DNA of 64,000 nucleotides from Odontocerum albicorne (lineage: Eukaryota; Arthropoda; Insecta; Trichoptera; Odontoceridae), in assembly GCA_949825065.1 (NCBI GenBank), contig OX463842.1:48095436-48159435 (forward strand), given 5' to 3'. The notes below the pieces were generated by a model. The model saw nothing but the letters and a program-made list of their open reading frames with translations, was not told the origin of the DNA and did no database searches. The first letter of the stretch is position 1. Each line of letters opens with the position of its first letter. Shown here in pieces: positions 1 through 12,059 of this stretch. Position numbers and translations under genes: made by a program.

Positions 1-215
1 ACCATCACGTCATTTCCCTGATGAGGTAGGCAGAGAGGATAGAGCGTCTTACTTTCCTATATTGACATCCTTAGTCTCTTCTACATTCATAGACCTTCTC
101 ATACAATATCTTTGACTTTATACGTTTCCTTCTTTCATAATACTATTCACTTGATCCAACCATACTTAGATTGGTCTTCCTTCACACGTTTTCTATTCAC
201 ATTTGTATATTAGTG
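1..215 (-). mobile_element. LINE family A C-terminal fragment
   Basis: Read on the minus strand this is the end of a non-LTR retrotransposon ORF. The codons near 150-200 give a degraded GRxRPRKVWLDQ-type stretch, and 10-60 gives the terminal tail. The same tail recurs at least ten times in the window in both orientations (for example 29180-29525 and 51300-51960). It is 5'-truncated and runs off the left window edge. Family A is the commonest LINE here. The clade is not certain; the layout resembles the C-terminal region of arthropod endonuclease/RT elements. Confidence 0.65.
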
Positions 216-312
216 GGTTCGAATCCCGCGTTAGGTTAGGTTAGGTTCCCTTGACGAGATCCCTTGACGAGATTTTGCTCTGTGAACAGCGCTATATAAA
301 ATTGTCTTTTGA
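205..312 (+). mobile_element. SINE2 copy with tRNA-like B box
   Basis: It contains GGGTTCGAATCCC at 215-227, a perfect tRNA T-arm/B-box type sequence. Further along are GTGAACAGCGCTATATAAA and a TTATTATAATT tail. The same order recurs at 23540-23645 (+), 36935-37035 (-) and 57170-57275 (-), and partly at 26190-26275. Inside this copy 231-247 reads (TTAGG)3TT, the insect telomere motif, which the other copies lack. Confidence 0.6.
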
Positions 313-361
313 AATTATTATAATTATATAATTAAATTCGTAGAGATGCAATTTTAATAGT

Positions 362-815
362 TTAATTATTTGACAGCATATATTTATGCGAACAAATGTT
401 CTTAAGGATGAAGCTTATAGTATGAAGTCATTGAGAAGAAAGTCATGGATCACGGACAGCTACCCAGATAGTTTACTTGGAAATTATTTGACAGCACACA
501 TTTATGCGAACAATTGTTTTTTTAGGATGAAGCTTATGAAGTCTTTGACAAGATCATGGATCACGGACAGCTACCCAGATAGTTTACGTGTAAACTATTT
601 GACAGCATATATTTGTGCGAACAAATGTTCTTTAGGATGAAGCTTATGAACTCTTTGACAAGAAAGACATGGATCACGGACAGCTACCCAGATAGTTTAC
701 ATGTAGATTATTTGACAGCATAACATATATTTGTGCGAACAAATGTTCTTTAGGATTACGTTTATGCAGCCTGTGACAAGATCACGAATCACGGACAGTG
801 ATTTAGTCTGCCTAT
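362..815. repeat. Tandem repeat, 111-118 bp unit, about 4 copies
   Basis: Units start with GACAGCA at 372, 490, 601 and 714. Each holds a GATGAAGCTTATG stretch and a GGATCACGGACAGCTACCCA stretch. Copies are about 85-95% alike by eye. An 84-codon open frame across 386-640 is the repeat read through and changes frame between units, so it is not called a gene. Positions 816-1204 hold only AT-rich sequence without recognisable features. Confidence 0.85.
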
Positions 816-1204
816 TCTGATACGAAAGTGGTATGTATGTATGGAAAATTAACTGTATGACAAATAAAATAGGTTTTACTGTATAAAACGAAAGTTAAAT
901 ATAACTCAATATTATCCCTTGAAGAGTGCTTTTTATAGCCTTAAATCTCATTTCAAGTTCAAACCCCCCAATACTTAGAAGAAAATTAACATTTTTTCCT
1001 TGTCGTCCTTTATCAGAAAATTATTTAATTTGAGTTCTCGGAATCTTGATAAATTATAACATAATTATTTTTAGAATTATATGTAATTTTCCTTGTCGAA
1101 GTTTTAAACTTTGGTACTTGAAAATTCATATCTTTAAAGCTAAATGTAAAGCTTCTATGTGTTTACTGATCCGTTCCGAATTGCGTGAAAACCTTATATT
1201 CAAT

Positions 1205-2830
1205 TAATCATCATCATTATTGTCAATCAGGGTCGATTCACTGCTGGATGAAGGTCTACCCAAGTTGACTCCCAATAGTTATGTTTTTTGCTCGTTGGTG
1301 CCATGTGATGTTGCCATGCTTCCTAATTTCACCTAACCAGCGTACCTTGGGTCTTCTTCTGGGCCTCTTTATGCCTCATGGGTACCATTGGATTATTTCG
1401 GACGTCTTTCGGGAATCTGACATTCTGACTACTTGTCCTGCCCATTACCACTTCATTATCTAGCATACCTTTATAACTTCTTCTACCTTTGTTATATTAC
1501 GAATCCAGGTATTTAATTTATGGTCCCTTTTAGTACATCCCAACATGCATCTCTCCATGCTCTTTTATGCGGTTTGGAGCTTTTGTGTGTTATTTGCTGT
1601 CAACTTCCATGTCTCGCTACCATACGTAAGTACTAGGAGAATACACTGGTTGTAGACCTTTTGGTTAAAAAATATTGGGATGTTACTTGTACTTGTAATG
1701 TTGTTCAAACGTCCAAATGAGCTCCACGCTAGTTTTGTCCTTTGTGCTATTTCCTTCGATATGCCACCTAGAAAGGAAAAAAGTTGGCCCAAATACATAT
1801 ATTTCTGGACAAGCTCCAGCGGCTTTACATCTACAATTATTGGTTTTGGGGTAGCAAAGCTGTTCATCATATATTTGGTTTTTGATACTTCTTTACTGAC
1901 CTCTGCCAATTCCTGCAATTGTTACTGAAGATCATTCGGGTTTCGTGAAAATATAACGATATCGTCTGTAAATCTCAAATGGCTTAGGTATTTTTCATCA
2001 GTCATCAGTCCTTTATTATCCTATTCCAATTTGACAAAGATATATTCAAGTATAGCTGTAAATAATTCTGGGGAAATAGTATCTCCTTGGCGAACTCCCT
2101 TACCAATTTGGAAGGTTTCTGAGAATTTGTGAAAATGTATTTTTGCTGTTGCATCCTCATATGGTTTGTATATGTTATTGAACAACTGAACGTATGCCCT
2201 ATCAATACTATGTGTCTTTAGAGCTTCTAGTATGTCAACTTTCTTGACTGAGTCAAAGGCCTTTTCGTAGTTCACGAAGGCTAGGTATAGAGGAAGTTCG
2301 TAATCCACAAATCGTTCTATCAATTCCCGCAGCACTTGAATATGATACATGGTACTGAAATTCTTCCTGAATCCAGCTTGTTATTGTGATTGGGTCGTGT
2401 CAAAATTCTCGAGAGTCGGTTAGTTAAGATCTTGGTAAACATTTTATGTAGGGTAGGTAGAATGCTGATCGGACGGTAGTTCTTAAGATCCTCTTGATCG
2501 CCTTTCTTATGGAGAAGTATTACGGTTGCAGATTTCCAATCTTCTGGAATGTCTTTTTCTAGAAGGCACTTGTTAAAAGGTGTTGATAAGGTGGTATCCC
2601 CTTCTCGGCCTGTTTGTTTAAGGAAATCAATGGACAAACCGTCGGTACCGGTGACCTTGCCGAATTTAATTCCGTTGATTGCGTACCTGATTTTTCCTGG
2701 TAAGATCATCGGGATATTTTCATCTTCAGTTGTTTCCAGATTTGAGTTTGTATCAGGTACAGTTACCGTATCTGTATCGGCATATAGTTCTCAATAAAAT
2801 TCTTCCGCTCTCTTCGGGATAAGGCTTCGT
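1205..2830 (-). pseudogene. LINE family B reverse transcriptase remnant
   Basis: Minus-strand reading goes from about 2830 down. An EN-RT linker is followed by the RT fingers (GTDGLSIDFLKQ around 2640, then KNYRPISILPTLHK around 2470). The palm has YEKAFDSV around 2260, then GVRQGDTISPELF around 2085. The catalytic box is FTDD at 1961-1972, where YADD is usual. The thumb/C-terminal part has YGSETWKLT near 1610. A GRPKxRW-like tail is recognisable to about 1300. The 3' end lies in an ATGATG-type microsatellite at 1208-1220 (CATCATCATT on the plus strand), the usual ending of RTE-like elements. It is interrupted by a stop near 1922 and frame changes near 2330, so it is dead. The 5' end, including most of the endonuclease, is missing. 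Confidence 0.85.
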
Positions 2831-3574
2831 TGTTAAGATATAGTATTATCAAAAAGTTTAAGTGCAATGCTGTGGCATTTTCCTAAATACATGTTTTAAT
2901 TTAGCTTTTTGAGACTTCTTCTATTCTCAATCGTCCTGTGAACTATTTTTGTATTATATTCGCGGATATCTTTGCGAATATTTTGTCGTAACGTTTTACT
3001 GATTTCTGAGAAAGATGCTGATGTAGAAATATCATAAATTGTGTAGATATCATTTTACTTCATAGTTTCATAAGATCCAATGTTTCCTTCGACAATTTTT
3101 ATTCTTTTCGAGAATATGTTATATTCAAATAAGCTACATTAAATACAAGTACGAATTAAAAAACACATATTCATCGGCAATAAAAAGCTCAGTGGCCTAC
3201 TTATCAACTAACTTCCGATTCAAGAATTTTGGGTCCCATTTTCGATGGAGTCCAAAAAACTCTAAAACTGGTTTTTCACATAAGGCATTTTTAGGTTATT
3301 TTTTTATTAGTTGTAATAATTTGTAATATTGCAATAAAGCCTTGTAGATTATACTATATGAAATGAAAGTTCAGATAGAATTGAAAAAAATATTACATAA
3401 CAGGTAATATATTCTCCTCTTATTTTTTCTTTGTCTTCCTTCCTAATCACATAACGAATTATTTTCTCTAGTTCCACCGTTGCTGTTCATTATAGTGAAG
3501 ATCAAATAATTGTTCTTTTTGACTTGAATTTAAACAAATATTTATTTATTTTTCTAGAAACGGTACAATGTACA
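2831..3574. other. No recognisable feature
   Basis: AT-rich sequence. I see no coding signal, terminal repeat or tandem structure. Confidence 0.5.
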
Positions 3575-5760
3575 TTTTAACAAAAAAATAAATTAATTAA
3601 ATAACCATAAATTTGTGCTTAACACATTAAGATCAATATAATATAAAAATAATTTAACACAATTACAACAAAAAAATTATTAATTAATGAACCATACGTT
3701 TGTGCTTAACACATTAAGATTAATATAATATAAAATTAATTTAACACAATTACAACAAAAAAATTATTAGTTAAAGAATCATACGTTTGTGCTTAACACA
3801 TTAAGATTAATATAATATAAAAATAATTTAACACACTTACAACAAAAAAAATATTAATTAATGAACCATACGTTTGTGCTTAACACATTAAGATTAATAT
3901 AATATAAAAATAATTTAACACAATTACAACAAAAAATTATTCATTAATGAACCATACGTTTGTGCTTAACACATTAAGATTAATATAATATAAAAATAAT
4001 TTAACACAATTACAACAAAAAAATTATAATTAAAGAACCATACGTTTGTGCTTATCACATTAAGATTAATATAATATAAAAATAATTTAACACAATTACA
4101 ACAAAAAAATATTAATTAAAGAACCATACGTTTGTGCTTAACACATTAAGATTAATATAATATAAAAATAATTTAACACAATTACAACAAAAAAATTATT
4201 AATTAAAGAACCATACGTTTGTGCTTAACACATTAAGATTAATATAATATAAAAATAATTTAACACAATTACAACAAAAAAAATATTAATTAAAGAACCA
4301 TACGTTTGTGCTTAACACATTAAGATTAATATAATATAAAATTAATTTAACACACTTACAACAAAAAAAATATTAATTAATGAACCATACGTTTGTGCTT
4401 AACACATTAAGATTAATATAATATAAAAATAATTTAACACAATTACAACAAAAAATTATTCATTAATGAACCATACGTTTGTGCTTAACACATTAAGATT
4501 AATATAATATAAAAATAATTTAACACAATTACAACAAAAAAATTATAATTAAAGAACCATACGTTTGTGCTTAACACATTAAGATTAATATAATATAAAA
4601 ATAATTTAACACAATTACAACAAAAAAATATTAATTAAAGAACCATACGTTTGTGCTTAACACATTAAGATTAATATAATATAAAATTAATTTAACACAA
4701 TTACAACAAAAAAATTATTAATTAAAGAACCATACGTTTGTGCTTAACACATTAAGATTAATATAATATAAAAATAATTTAACACAATTACAACAAAAAA
4801 AAAATTAATTAAAGAACCATACGTTTGTGCTTAACACATTAAGATTAATATAATATAAAATTAATTTAACACAATTACAACAAAAAAATTATTAATTAAA
4901 GAACCATACGTTTGTGCTTAACACATTAAGATTAATATAATATAAAAATAATTTAACACAATTACAACAAAAAAATTATAATTAAAGAACCATACGTTTG
5001 TGCTTAAAACATTAAGATTAATATAATATAAAAATAATTTAACACAATGACAACAAAAAAAATATTAATTAAAGAACCATACGTTTGTGCTTAACACATT
5101 AAGATAAATATAATATAAAATTAATTTAACACAATTACAACAAAAAAATTATTAATTAAACAACCATACGTTTGTGCTTAACACATTAAGATTAATATAA
5201 TATAAAAATAATTTAACACAATTACAACAAAAAAATTATTCATTAATGAACCATACGTTTGTGCTTAACACATTAAGATTAATATAATATAAAAATAATT
5301 TAACACAATTACAACAAAAAAATTATAATTAAAGAACCATACGTTTGTGCTTAACACATTAAGATTAATATAATATAAAAATAATTTAACACAATTACAA
5401 CAAAAAAATTATAATTAAGGAACCATACGTTTGTGCTTAACACATTAAGATTAATATAATATAAAAATAATTTAACACAATTACAACAAAAAAAATATTA
5501 ATCAAAGAACCATACGTTTGTGCTTAACACATTAAGATTAATATAATATAAAAATAATTTAACACAATTACAACAAAAAAATTATTAATGAATGAACCAT
5601 ACGTTTGTGCTTAACACATTAAGATTAATATAATATAAAAATAATTTAACACAACTACAACAAAAAAAATATTAATTAAATAACCATACGTTTGTGCTTA
5701 ACATATTAAGATTAATATAATATGAAAATAATTTATCACAATTACAACAACAAAAAAACA
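3575..5760. repeat. 87-bp satellite array, about 25 copies
   Basis: Each monomer of 86-88 bp contains CCATACGTTTGTGCTTAACA and an A-rich ATTACAACAAAAAAA block. Monomers differ mainly in the linker after the A run (attattcattaatg, ataattaaag, atattaattaaag). The order of linker variants recurs with a period of six monomers in the left half. AT content is very high and there is no open frame. Confidence 0.95.
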
Positions 5761-5899
5761 ATCAGAAAGAAACAGATATTACATCGTACAACCTCTTATG
5801 TTAGCAACACAATACGAGGCCGTCTACAGGCGTACAAATTTACTGTAAAATTTGATATGCAATAATACAATTTGACGTATCTAAAATGAGCTGGTTGGT

Positions 5900-5927
5900 T
5901 GGAAGAAATAGCAATAAGCTCGCCAGA
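5900..5927 (+). mobile_element. SINE1/LINE H-type 3' tail fragment
   Basis: GGTTGGAAGAAATAGCAATAAG followed by CTCGCCAG matches the 3' tail shared by SINE1 copies and LINE H (compare 26915-26960). No SINE head lies upstream, so it is 5'-truncated. Confidence 0.55.
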
Positions 5928-6073
5928 TTTAGCATGTACAAAAAACAATGGAAATAGACAATAATCAACACTATAATACCGACAAGGTGTAATGAAATGA
6001 TTTAGCATGTACAAAAAACAATGGAAATAGACAATAATCAACACTATAATACCGACAAGGTGTAATGAAATGA
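5928..6073. repeat. Perfect 73-bp tandem duplication
   Basis: 5928-6000 is repeated without visible change at 6001-6073 (both begin TTTAGCATGTACAAAAAACA). Identity suggests a recent duplication directly downstream of the retroelement tail. 6074-6489 has no recognisable feature. Confidence 0.9.
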
Positions 6074-6489
6074 ACATTTTCACCTTGCATTATTATATTA
6101 TTATTTATTATCTCGTTTTTAAATGTATATAAATATGTGTTTCATATAAAATACCATGGATGCATCTCACATTTTTGAAATGGATACCTTTGGATATTGC
6201 TTCCTAAGCGTAAGAAGAGATTTATGCACATGTTTATACTTATATAATATAAATTTCTAACGAGAAAAAGTGCTGATTCACCAGCTCTCGTTTAATATAC
6301 CAGACCATTATTTACGCCATCGTGTATAAAGATAGTTTTTGATGTCATATTCACTAACTGAGCTCTTAAGAGCATCGTCACTCGCACACGGAATGACCTT
6401 ATTAAATACATTTTGAGATATCGATGTTTTTCACATCTCGGTGGATTAATTGAGGATTAAATTTCTTAGTAAACTTTGTACGTATAACT

Positions 6490-7740
6490 GAGTCACTTCA
6501 CAGTGAAGTACGAGTGATATTCTTCATGATATCACAGTGAAGTGTGAGTGATATTCTTCAAGATATCACAGTGAAGTATGAATGATATTCTTCAAGATAT
6601 CACAGTGAAGTATGAATGATATTCTTCAAGATATCACAGTAAAGTATGAGTGATAATATTCTTCAAGATATCACAGTAAAGTATGAGTGATAATATTCTT
6701 CAAGATATCACAGTGAAGTATGAGTGATATTCTTTAAGATACAAATAAATAAATACATATAGGTGTATCGACAGCAACATAGTATGTACATAATATATTT
6801 AAATATACTCCAAGAACAAATAAATTGCAGATAATATAATACATTAAAGAGAGAAGCTATCAAAAGGTCTGGGCTCATCTAATAACACCCCCTCGGTCAA
6901 GATACACCCCACCAATATAGGGCGAGCCCAGCCACGGGGACACCAGATGTTTTTCAGCCCCCACCCTTACTCATGTAGAATAAGAAGAAGAAAAAACAGA
7001 AAATAAATAAATGGCAAAAAAATAAACAAATCCACAAATACCACCTCAGATTAATTCAAACAAACAAATAAAGGTTCCTTGACATTAACACAATGTCTAC
7101 ATAAATAAAATAAACTCATCCTGAGTATATACGAGTATGGTATATCACAGTGAAGTATGAGTGATATTCTTCAAGATATCCCAGTGAAGTATGAGTTATA
7201 TTCTTCGACATATCACAGTGAAGTATGAGTAATATTCTTCAAGATATCACAGTGAAGTATGAGTGATATTCTTCAAGATACAAATAAATAAATACATATA
7301 GGTGTATCGACAGCAACATAGGATGTACGAATACATAATACATTTAAATATACTTCAAGAACACATAAATTGCAGAGAATACATTAAAGACAGAAGCTCT
7401 CAAAAGGTAAAATACATTAAAGACAGAAGCTAACAGAAGCTACCAATATAGGGCGAGCCCAGCCACGGGGACATCGGATGTTTTTCAACCCACACCTTTG
7501 CATATGTAGAATAAGAAGAAGAAAAAAAAAACAGAAAATAAATAGATGGCAGAAAAATCCACAAATACCACCTTAGATTAATTCAAATAAACAAAGAAAG
7601 ATTCCTTGACAGCAACACAATGTACTGTACATAAATATAACAAACTGTATATGTGTACTCGTACATAAATATAACAAACTCATCCCAAGTATAGTATTAT
7701 ATATATATCACAGTAAAGTTTGAGTGATATTCTTCATGTC
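6490..7740. repeat. Compound repeat: 33-36-bp minisatellite plus ~550-bp duplication
   Basis: Minisatellite units with CACAGTGAAGTATGAGTGAT and ATTCTTCAAGATAT fill 6495-6735, 7140-7270 and 7703-7740. The intervening blocks 6736-7139 and 7271-7702 are diverged copies of each other. Both hold TAGGGCGAGCCCAGCCACGG and an AAGAAGAAGAAAAAA run. The GC-rich core looks like a degraded LINE segment, but I cannot name it. Confidence 0.8.
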
Positions 7741-7790
7741 CTGCTATATTTAGACTTAATTATTCAATTGTTTTCTTGTCTTGTGATGTA

Positions 7791-8725
7791 CGAGGCATAT
7801 CCAGAAAGTAAGTGTACTGAATTTTTGTAGGTTACAATTTTTTTTATTTAAACAAAAAAATTACGTGGTTACCGTAGTACATATGTAAGTTATTTTTCGA
7901 CATAGTCGCCATTCCTCTCAATGCAGGTGGTGTAGCGGGGTATCAACTTTTTGATGCCTTCCTCGAAGTAGTTTCCCGCCAACCCCTCCGTCCACTTCTC
8001 CACCTCCTCCTTTACCTCCTCGTCGGTTGAAAACCTTTTTCCACCCATGTGCAGCTTCAGGGAGGTAAAGAGATAGTAATCTGAAGGTGCTAGGTCAGGG
8101 GAATGCGCGGGATGGTTCAGGACATCCCCTTTAAACGAGGCGAGCAGTTCCTTCGTGTGTGGCCTGGCATTGTCGTGCAGCAGGCAGACTCCCTTTGTCA
8201 GCATGCCTCTCCTCTTGTTCTGAATCGCCCTCCGCATTTTTTTTAGGGTCTCACAGTATCTTGCAGAGTTGATGGTCTCCCCTTGAGGCATATATTCAAT
8301 TAAAATTATGCCTTGACAGTCCCAAAACCCGGATGCCATGATTTCCCTGGCTGAAATTATGGTTTTGAACTTTTTGGCGGAGGGTGAAGAGGTGTGACGC
8401 CACTGTTGAGACTGCCTTTTGGTTTCAGGCGTGTAGTGTGCAACCCAAGTTTCATCTCCAGTAACGATGGAGCGGAGAAATTCATCTCCATGGAGTTTGC
8501 AGCGTCTCAAAATCTCTTGCCCGGCATTATTTATTTCGCACTTGGCGGGAGATTAGATTGACATGTTTCACGAAACGTGTTGTCGCGTCGCCACTTCTCA
8601 ACGTACTGACCTCGAACCGGTCTCGTTGCGGAGGGGAAGGGTCAGGCTACACGGAAGTGTAGCCAACATGTCGAAAATAAAATCCATTCGGCCTCAGTAC
8701 ACTTACTTTCTGGATACGCCTAGTA
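7791..8725 (-). mobile_element. Mariner 1, internally deleted
   Basis: Terminal inverted repeats read CGAGGCATATCCAGAAAGTA at the left and, inverted, CTAGGCGTATCCAGAAAGTA at the right. Both are flanked by the TA target (7789-7790 and 8726-8727). At 935 bp it is well short of the roughly 1.3 kb usual for mariner. It carries the transposase fragment at 7890-8552 on the minus strand. Confidence 0.9.
7890..8552 (-). pseudogene. Mariner transposase, catalytic domain only
   Basis: About 220 codons are open, bounded upstream by a stop at 8553-8555. TGDETWV carries the first catalytic Asp, LHDNARPH the second and SPDLAPSDYYLF the third. The protein ends in the family-typical GDYVEK. The N-terminal helix-turn-helix DNA-binding half (about 120-130 residues) is deleted. 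Thirty residues separate the second and third Asp, against 34 in most mariners, because a few residues are missing just after RPHT. The long open frame suggests the element is not ancient, but it cannot encode a working transposase. Confidence 0.9.
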
Positions 8726-8727
8726 AT

Positions 8728-9085
8728 TGAGCGAAAATAAATAAAATGTGTAATAAAAATCCTCCTGGTACCTTGGAAAATTTAGGTTTATACAGTGAGA
8801 GTCTGAATTTATAAAATAAACTGATTAAATAAATAATTTTTTGTTTGCTTTAAATGTTTCAGTTTACTATTTTCAAAAATAAAAACTTTCTCTTGCTCCG
8901 AATAAAAATCAAAGAAGCTTTGAGTGCTGCAGAAATTCACCCCGTTCTTTTGAAACCTTGAAAATAAAAGTTGGAAAAATACACGCAGGATTTGAAGAAA
9001 TTCGCAACATAAGAAAACATGTTCAACTTTCTTGAGCGAGTATATTTCTTACTTCAGAAATACATATACGGAATTTTAATGAAAC
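8728..9085. other. No recognisable feature
   Basis: AT-rich; no terminal repeats, tandem structure or coding similarity seen. Confidence 0.5.
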
Positions 9086-9364
9086 TTTTCAGCTCGGCGA
9101 TAAAATGCGAAAACGTGATGTGGGAAATGGTAACATCTGCGTATCTCGACTAAATAAATATGTTGAACGATCAAACGATTTCCGTTTTATTGTGTTGTAA
9201 ATATTTATGTTAATGTATTTTAATATGAAAACGTGATGTGGGAAATGGTAACGAAAACGTGATGTGGGAAATGGTAACATCTGCGTATCCCGACTAAATG
9301 GCACCATCTGCGTATCCCGACTAAATAAATATGTTGAACGATCAAACGATTTCCGTTTTATTGT
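9086..9364. repeat. Composite tandem repeat, left part
   Basis: Units contain ACGAAAACGTGATGTGGGAA, ATGGTAACATCTGCGTATCC and GAACGATCAAACGATTTCCG. The 27-bp ATGGTAACATCTGCGTATCCCGACTAA part is itself repeated within units. The array resumes at 10712 after an inserted LINE. Confidence 0.85.
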
Positions 9365-10702
9365 ATTCTTCTTCTTAAACTTTCTATGGACTCAAGAGTC
9401 TGTTACTGCAGGATTGTCCTCTTGTGATGCTGAGCTCCAGCTATCTCTCCATCGTTTCGAGGGTCTCCCTAGTGAACGCCGTCCATCCGGCACCCCATGA
9501 AGAGCTATGTATGGAATTTATTCTCTGTACATGTTGGTACCAGTATCGTTGACGCTGTCGTCTCCATCTGACCACATCTTGGACCTTACAGACCTCTCGG
9601 ATTGTGGTGTTCCTTACACGATCACGCAAAGTCTTCCCAGCAATAGCGCGCAGAGTTTTCATTTCCGTTGTCCTTAGCATACTTTTTGTCCTGACAGTGT
9701 CTGCCCTCGCTTCGATGCCGTATGTGAGGATAGGTCGCACACAGGTCTTATAAATGCGTGCCTTGCTATCCGTTCTCATATCTTTATTCCTCCATATGAC
9801 ATCTCTCAGGCAGCCCGCCACAACTGCAGCTTTATCTACCTGAGGCCTTACTACTCTGGGGAGGTCATGAGAGCTGAGCAGTTCACTGCCAAGATATCTG
9901 AACTGGGTTGACTGTTCAATTGGCTCGTCACGTACTGAAATTCTGCACTCTAGTGGGTCTTTGAAGAATGTCATACACTTGGTTTTTGCTATGGAGATAA
10001 TCATATTTTACTTTGAGCAGGATTCATCGAACTTTGTGAGGATTCTCTGTAAGTCATTTGTATTTTCAGCTATGAGTGTAGCGTCGTCAGCATAACAGAG
10101 AATTCCCGCCACTTCCTTACCAAGAGTGTACCCCAACTTGAGAGATGCAACCTCTGCAATGATATTATCCATTATGAATTTAAAGAGAAATGGGCTTAGG
10201 CTATCGCCTTGTCTGATTCCAACCGATGTTTTTAAGGCTTCAGTATATTTCCCATTTGCTCTGATTTTTGTGTTACTATTCAGGTTGATCTCGCTTATAA
10301 CATTAATGAGTGATGGAGTGATGGAGGTATCATTTTTGTGGATAAAGTGTTCAGAAGGTCCTTCAACCGAATCCTCTCGAAAGCTTTTGTAAGATTGACT
10401 AAACAGAGGTAGACTGGTTTGTTGTATTCTAATGTTTTTTTTTTTTTAATTTGTCTAAAAGTGAATATAGCGTCGGTAGTAGAGCGGTTCTTTCTGAATC
10501 CCTGCTGTTCCTCTCTATTTGTAATATGTATTTCAAGTTTTTGCTTCACTATCATTGCGAACAATCCAAGAGCAGAGCACAGCAGGGACACTCCTCTGCA
10601 GCCTTCAGGACCCGCCCTCCACCTCCTCTCAGAGATGGGCACTGCTACACCCGCTCTCCAGTCGCTAGGGACAACCGATGCGTCCAATATTCCATCAAAC
10701 CC
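9365..10702 (-). pseudogene. LINE family C, RT to C-terminus, with target-site duplication
   Basis: Minus strand. RT fingers lie at 10290-10690, with GFRKNRSTTDAIFTFRQI near 10500. GDSLSPFLF lies around 10200. The catalytic YADD is intact at 10083-10094 (LCYADDATLI). The thumb and tail at 9441-10004 include YLGSELL, RPILTYGIEARADTVRTK and DVVRWRRQRQR. The 3' end is an AAGAAG-rich tail at 9366-9378. A nine-base target duplication TTTTATTGT flanks the insertion (9356-9364 and 10703-10711), lying in the repeat unit it interrupts. Frameshifts around 10005-10295 and a poly-A expansion (KKKK) disable it. The 5' part is absent. Confidence 0.88.
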
Positions 10703-10711
10703 TTTTATTGT

Positions 10712-11390
10712 GTGTAACGAAAACGTGATGTGTGAAATCGTATCATCTGCGTATCCAAACTAAATGGTAACATTTTGCGTATCCCGACTAAATAAATGTG
10801 TTGAACGATCAAACGATTTCCGTTTTTTTATGTTGTAAATGTATTTAAATACGAAAACGTGATGTGGGAAATAGTAACATTTGCGTATTCCGACCAAATG
10901 GTAACATCTGCGTATCCCGACTAAATGGTAACATCTGCGTATCCTGACGAAATGGTAAAATCTGCGTATCCCGACTAAATAAATATGTTGAACGATCAAA
11001 CGATTTCCATTTTATTATGTTGTAAATGTTTATGTTAATTAATTTTAATACGAAAACGTGATGTGTCGACTAAATGACAACATCTGCATATCAGGCGATA
11101 AAATGCGAAAACGTGATGTGGGAAATGGTAACATCTGCGTATCCCGACTAAATAAATACGAGTATGTTGAACGATCAAACGTTTTCCGTTTTATTATGTT
11201 GTAAATATTTATGTTAATTTATTTTGATACGAAAACGTGATGTGTCGACTAAATGGCAAGATCTGCGTATCCCGACTAAATGGTAACATCTGCGTATCCC
11301 GACTAAATAAATATGTTGAACGATCAAACGATTTTCGTTTTATTATGCTGTAAATATTTATGTAAATGTAATTAAAATCAAAATATTTTC
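10712..11390. repeat. Composite tandem repeat, right part
   Basis: Continuation of the 9086-9364 array. The 27-bp ATGGTAACATCTGCGTATCC unit is tandem three to four times at 10880-10975. The longer GAACGATCAAACG block recurs at 10803, 10991, 11171 and 11319. Confidence 0.85.
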
Positions 11391-11399
11391 TTTTGATTT

Positions 11400-11545
11400 A
11401 ATTTTTAATACATACATACATACCATTACGCCATTTTGCTACCGGGATAGACAGAGGTCTGAGAGCACCAGACTTTCTTATTTCGACACATACTCTAGGC
11501 CTCTTCTACATCCATACACCTTCTCATGCAACAATAGCAAATAGG
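11400..11545 (-). mobile_element. LINE family A tail fragment
   Basis: A CATACATACATAC run is followed on the minus strand by the family A C-terminus, which reads RCMDVEEA near 11500. It aligns by eye with 1-110 and 41850-41960. Confidence 0.6.
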
Positions 11546-12059
11546 GTAGTAAGTGAATGATTGATGTGAACGTGGTGTGTGTGATGAGGAACTGGTGGAC
11601 ATGAGTTTGATGTGGTTGCTGAGATTATGATGCGGTGAGAGTTTTGTTTGTGATATATTGGTGTTCAAGTATGTGAACACAGAGTGGGAATTCTTTGGCT
11701 GACTTTTTTAATATTTAACACAAATATATGAGATTTGTAACTAAATAATGAGATCACTTCATCATAGCCCTTGCTTAGTGGAAGTGGGGTCTTTTTCCAA
11801 AAAATTGAGATATTTTTTAATTTTATGTGTTTGTACTCTTTATGTATTTACACTTCATTGTAAACACAATTTGGCGTGCTTATTGCCAGGCGGCAATATC
11901 TTTCAACCTTTAGCGTGTGTCCTAGTAGGACGTGCTGATGATGTTGATGTTGACATCTCTGTATTCGCTTTAGTCGAATTCTGTGTTCCTTTTCGTTCGG
12001 GGTCATCAATTTAGCGGGATGCTTAATTTGATACGTCGTGATGATTTTGATTTGTTTGT
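11546..12059. other. Mostly unassigned; short retroelement tail at 11870-11915
   Basis: At 11870-11915 the minus strand reads TTGCCGCCTGGCAATAAGCA, the LINE H/SINE1 type 3' tail stem-loop. The rest, including open frames of under 90 codons, shows no recognisable product. Confidence 0.45.

Noticed and set aside
231..247. Telomere end
   Set aside because: Only three TTAGG units, inside a SINE copy.
386..640. 84-codon ORF
   Set aside because: It is a tandem repeat read through.
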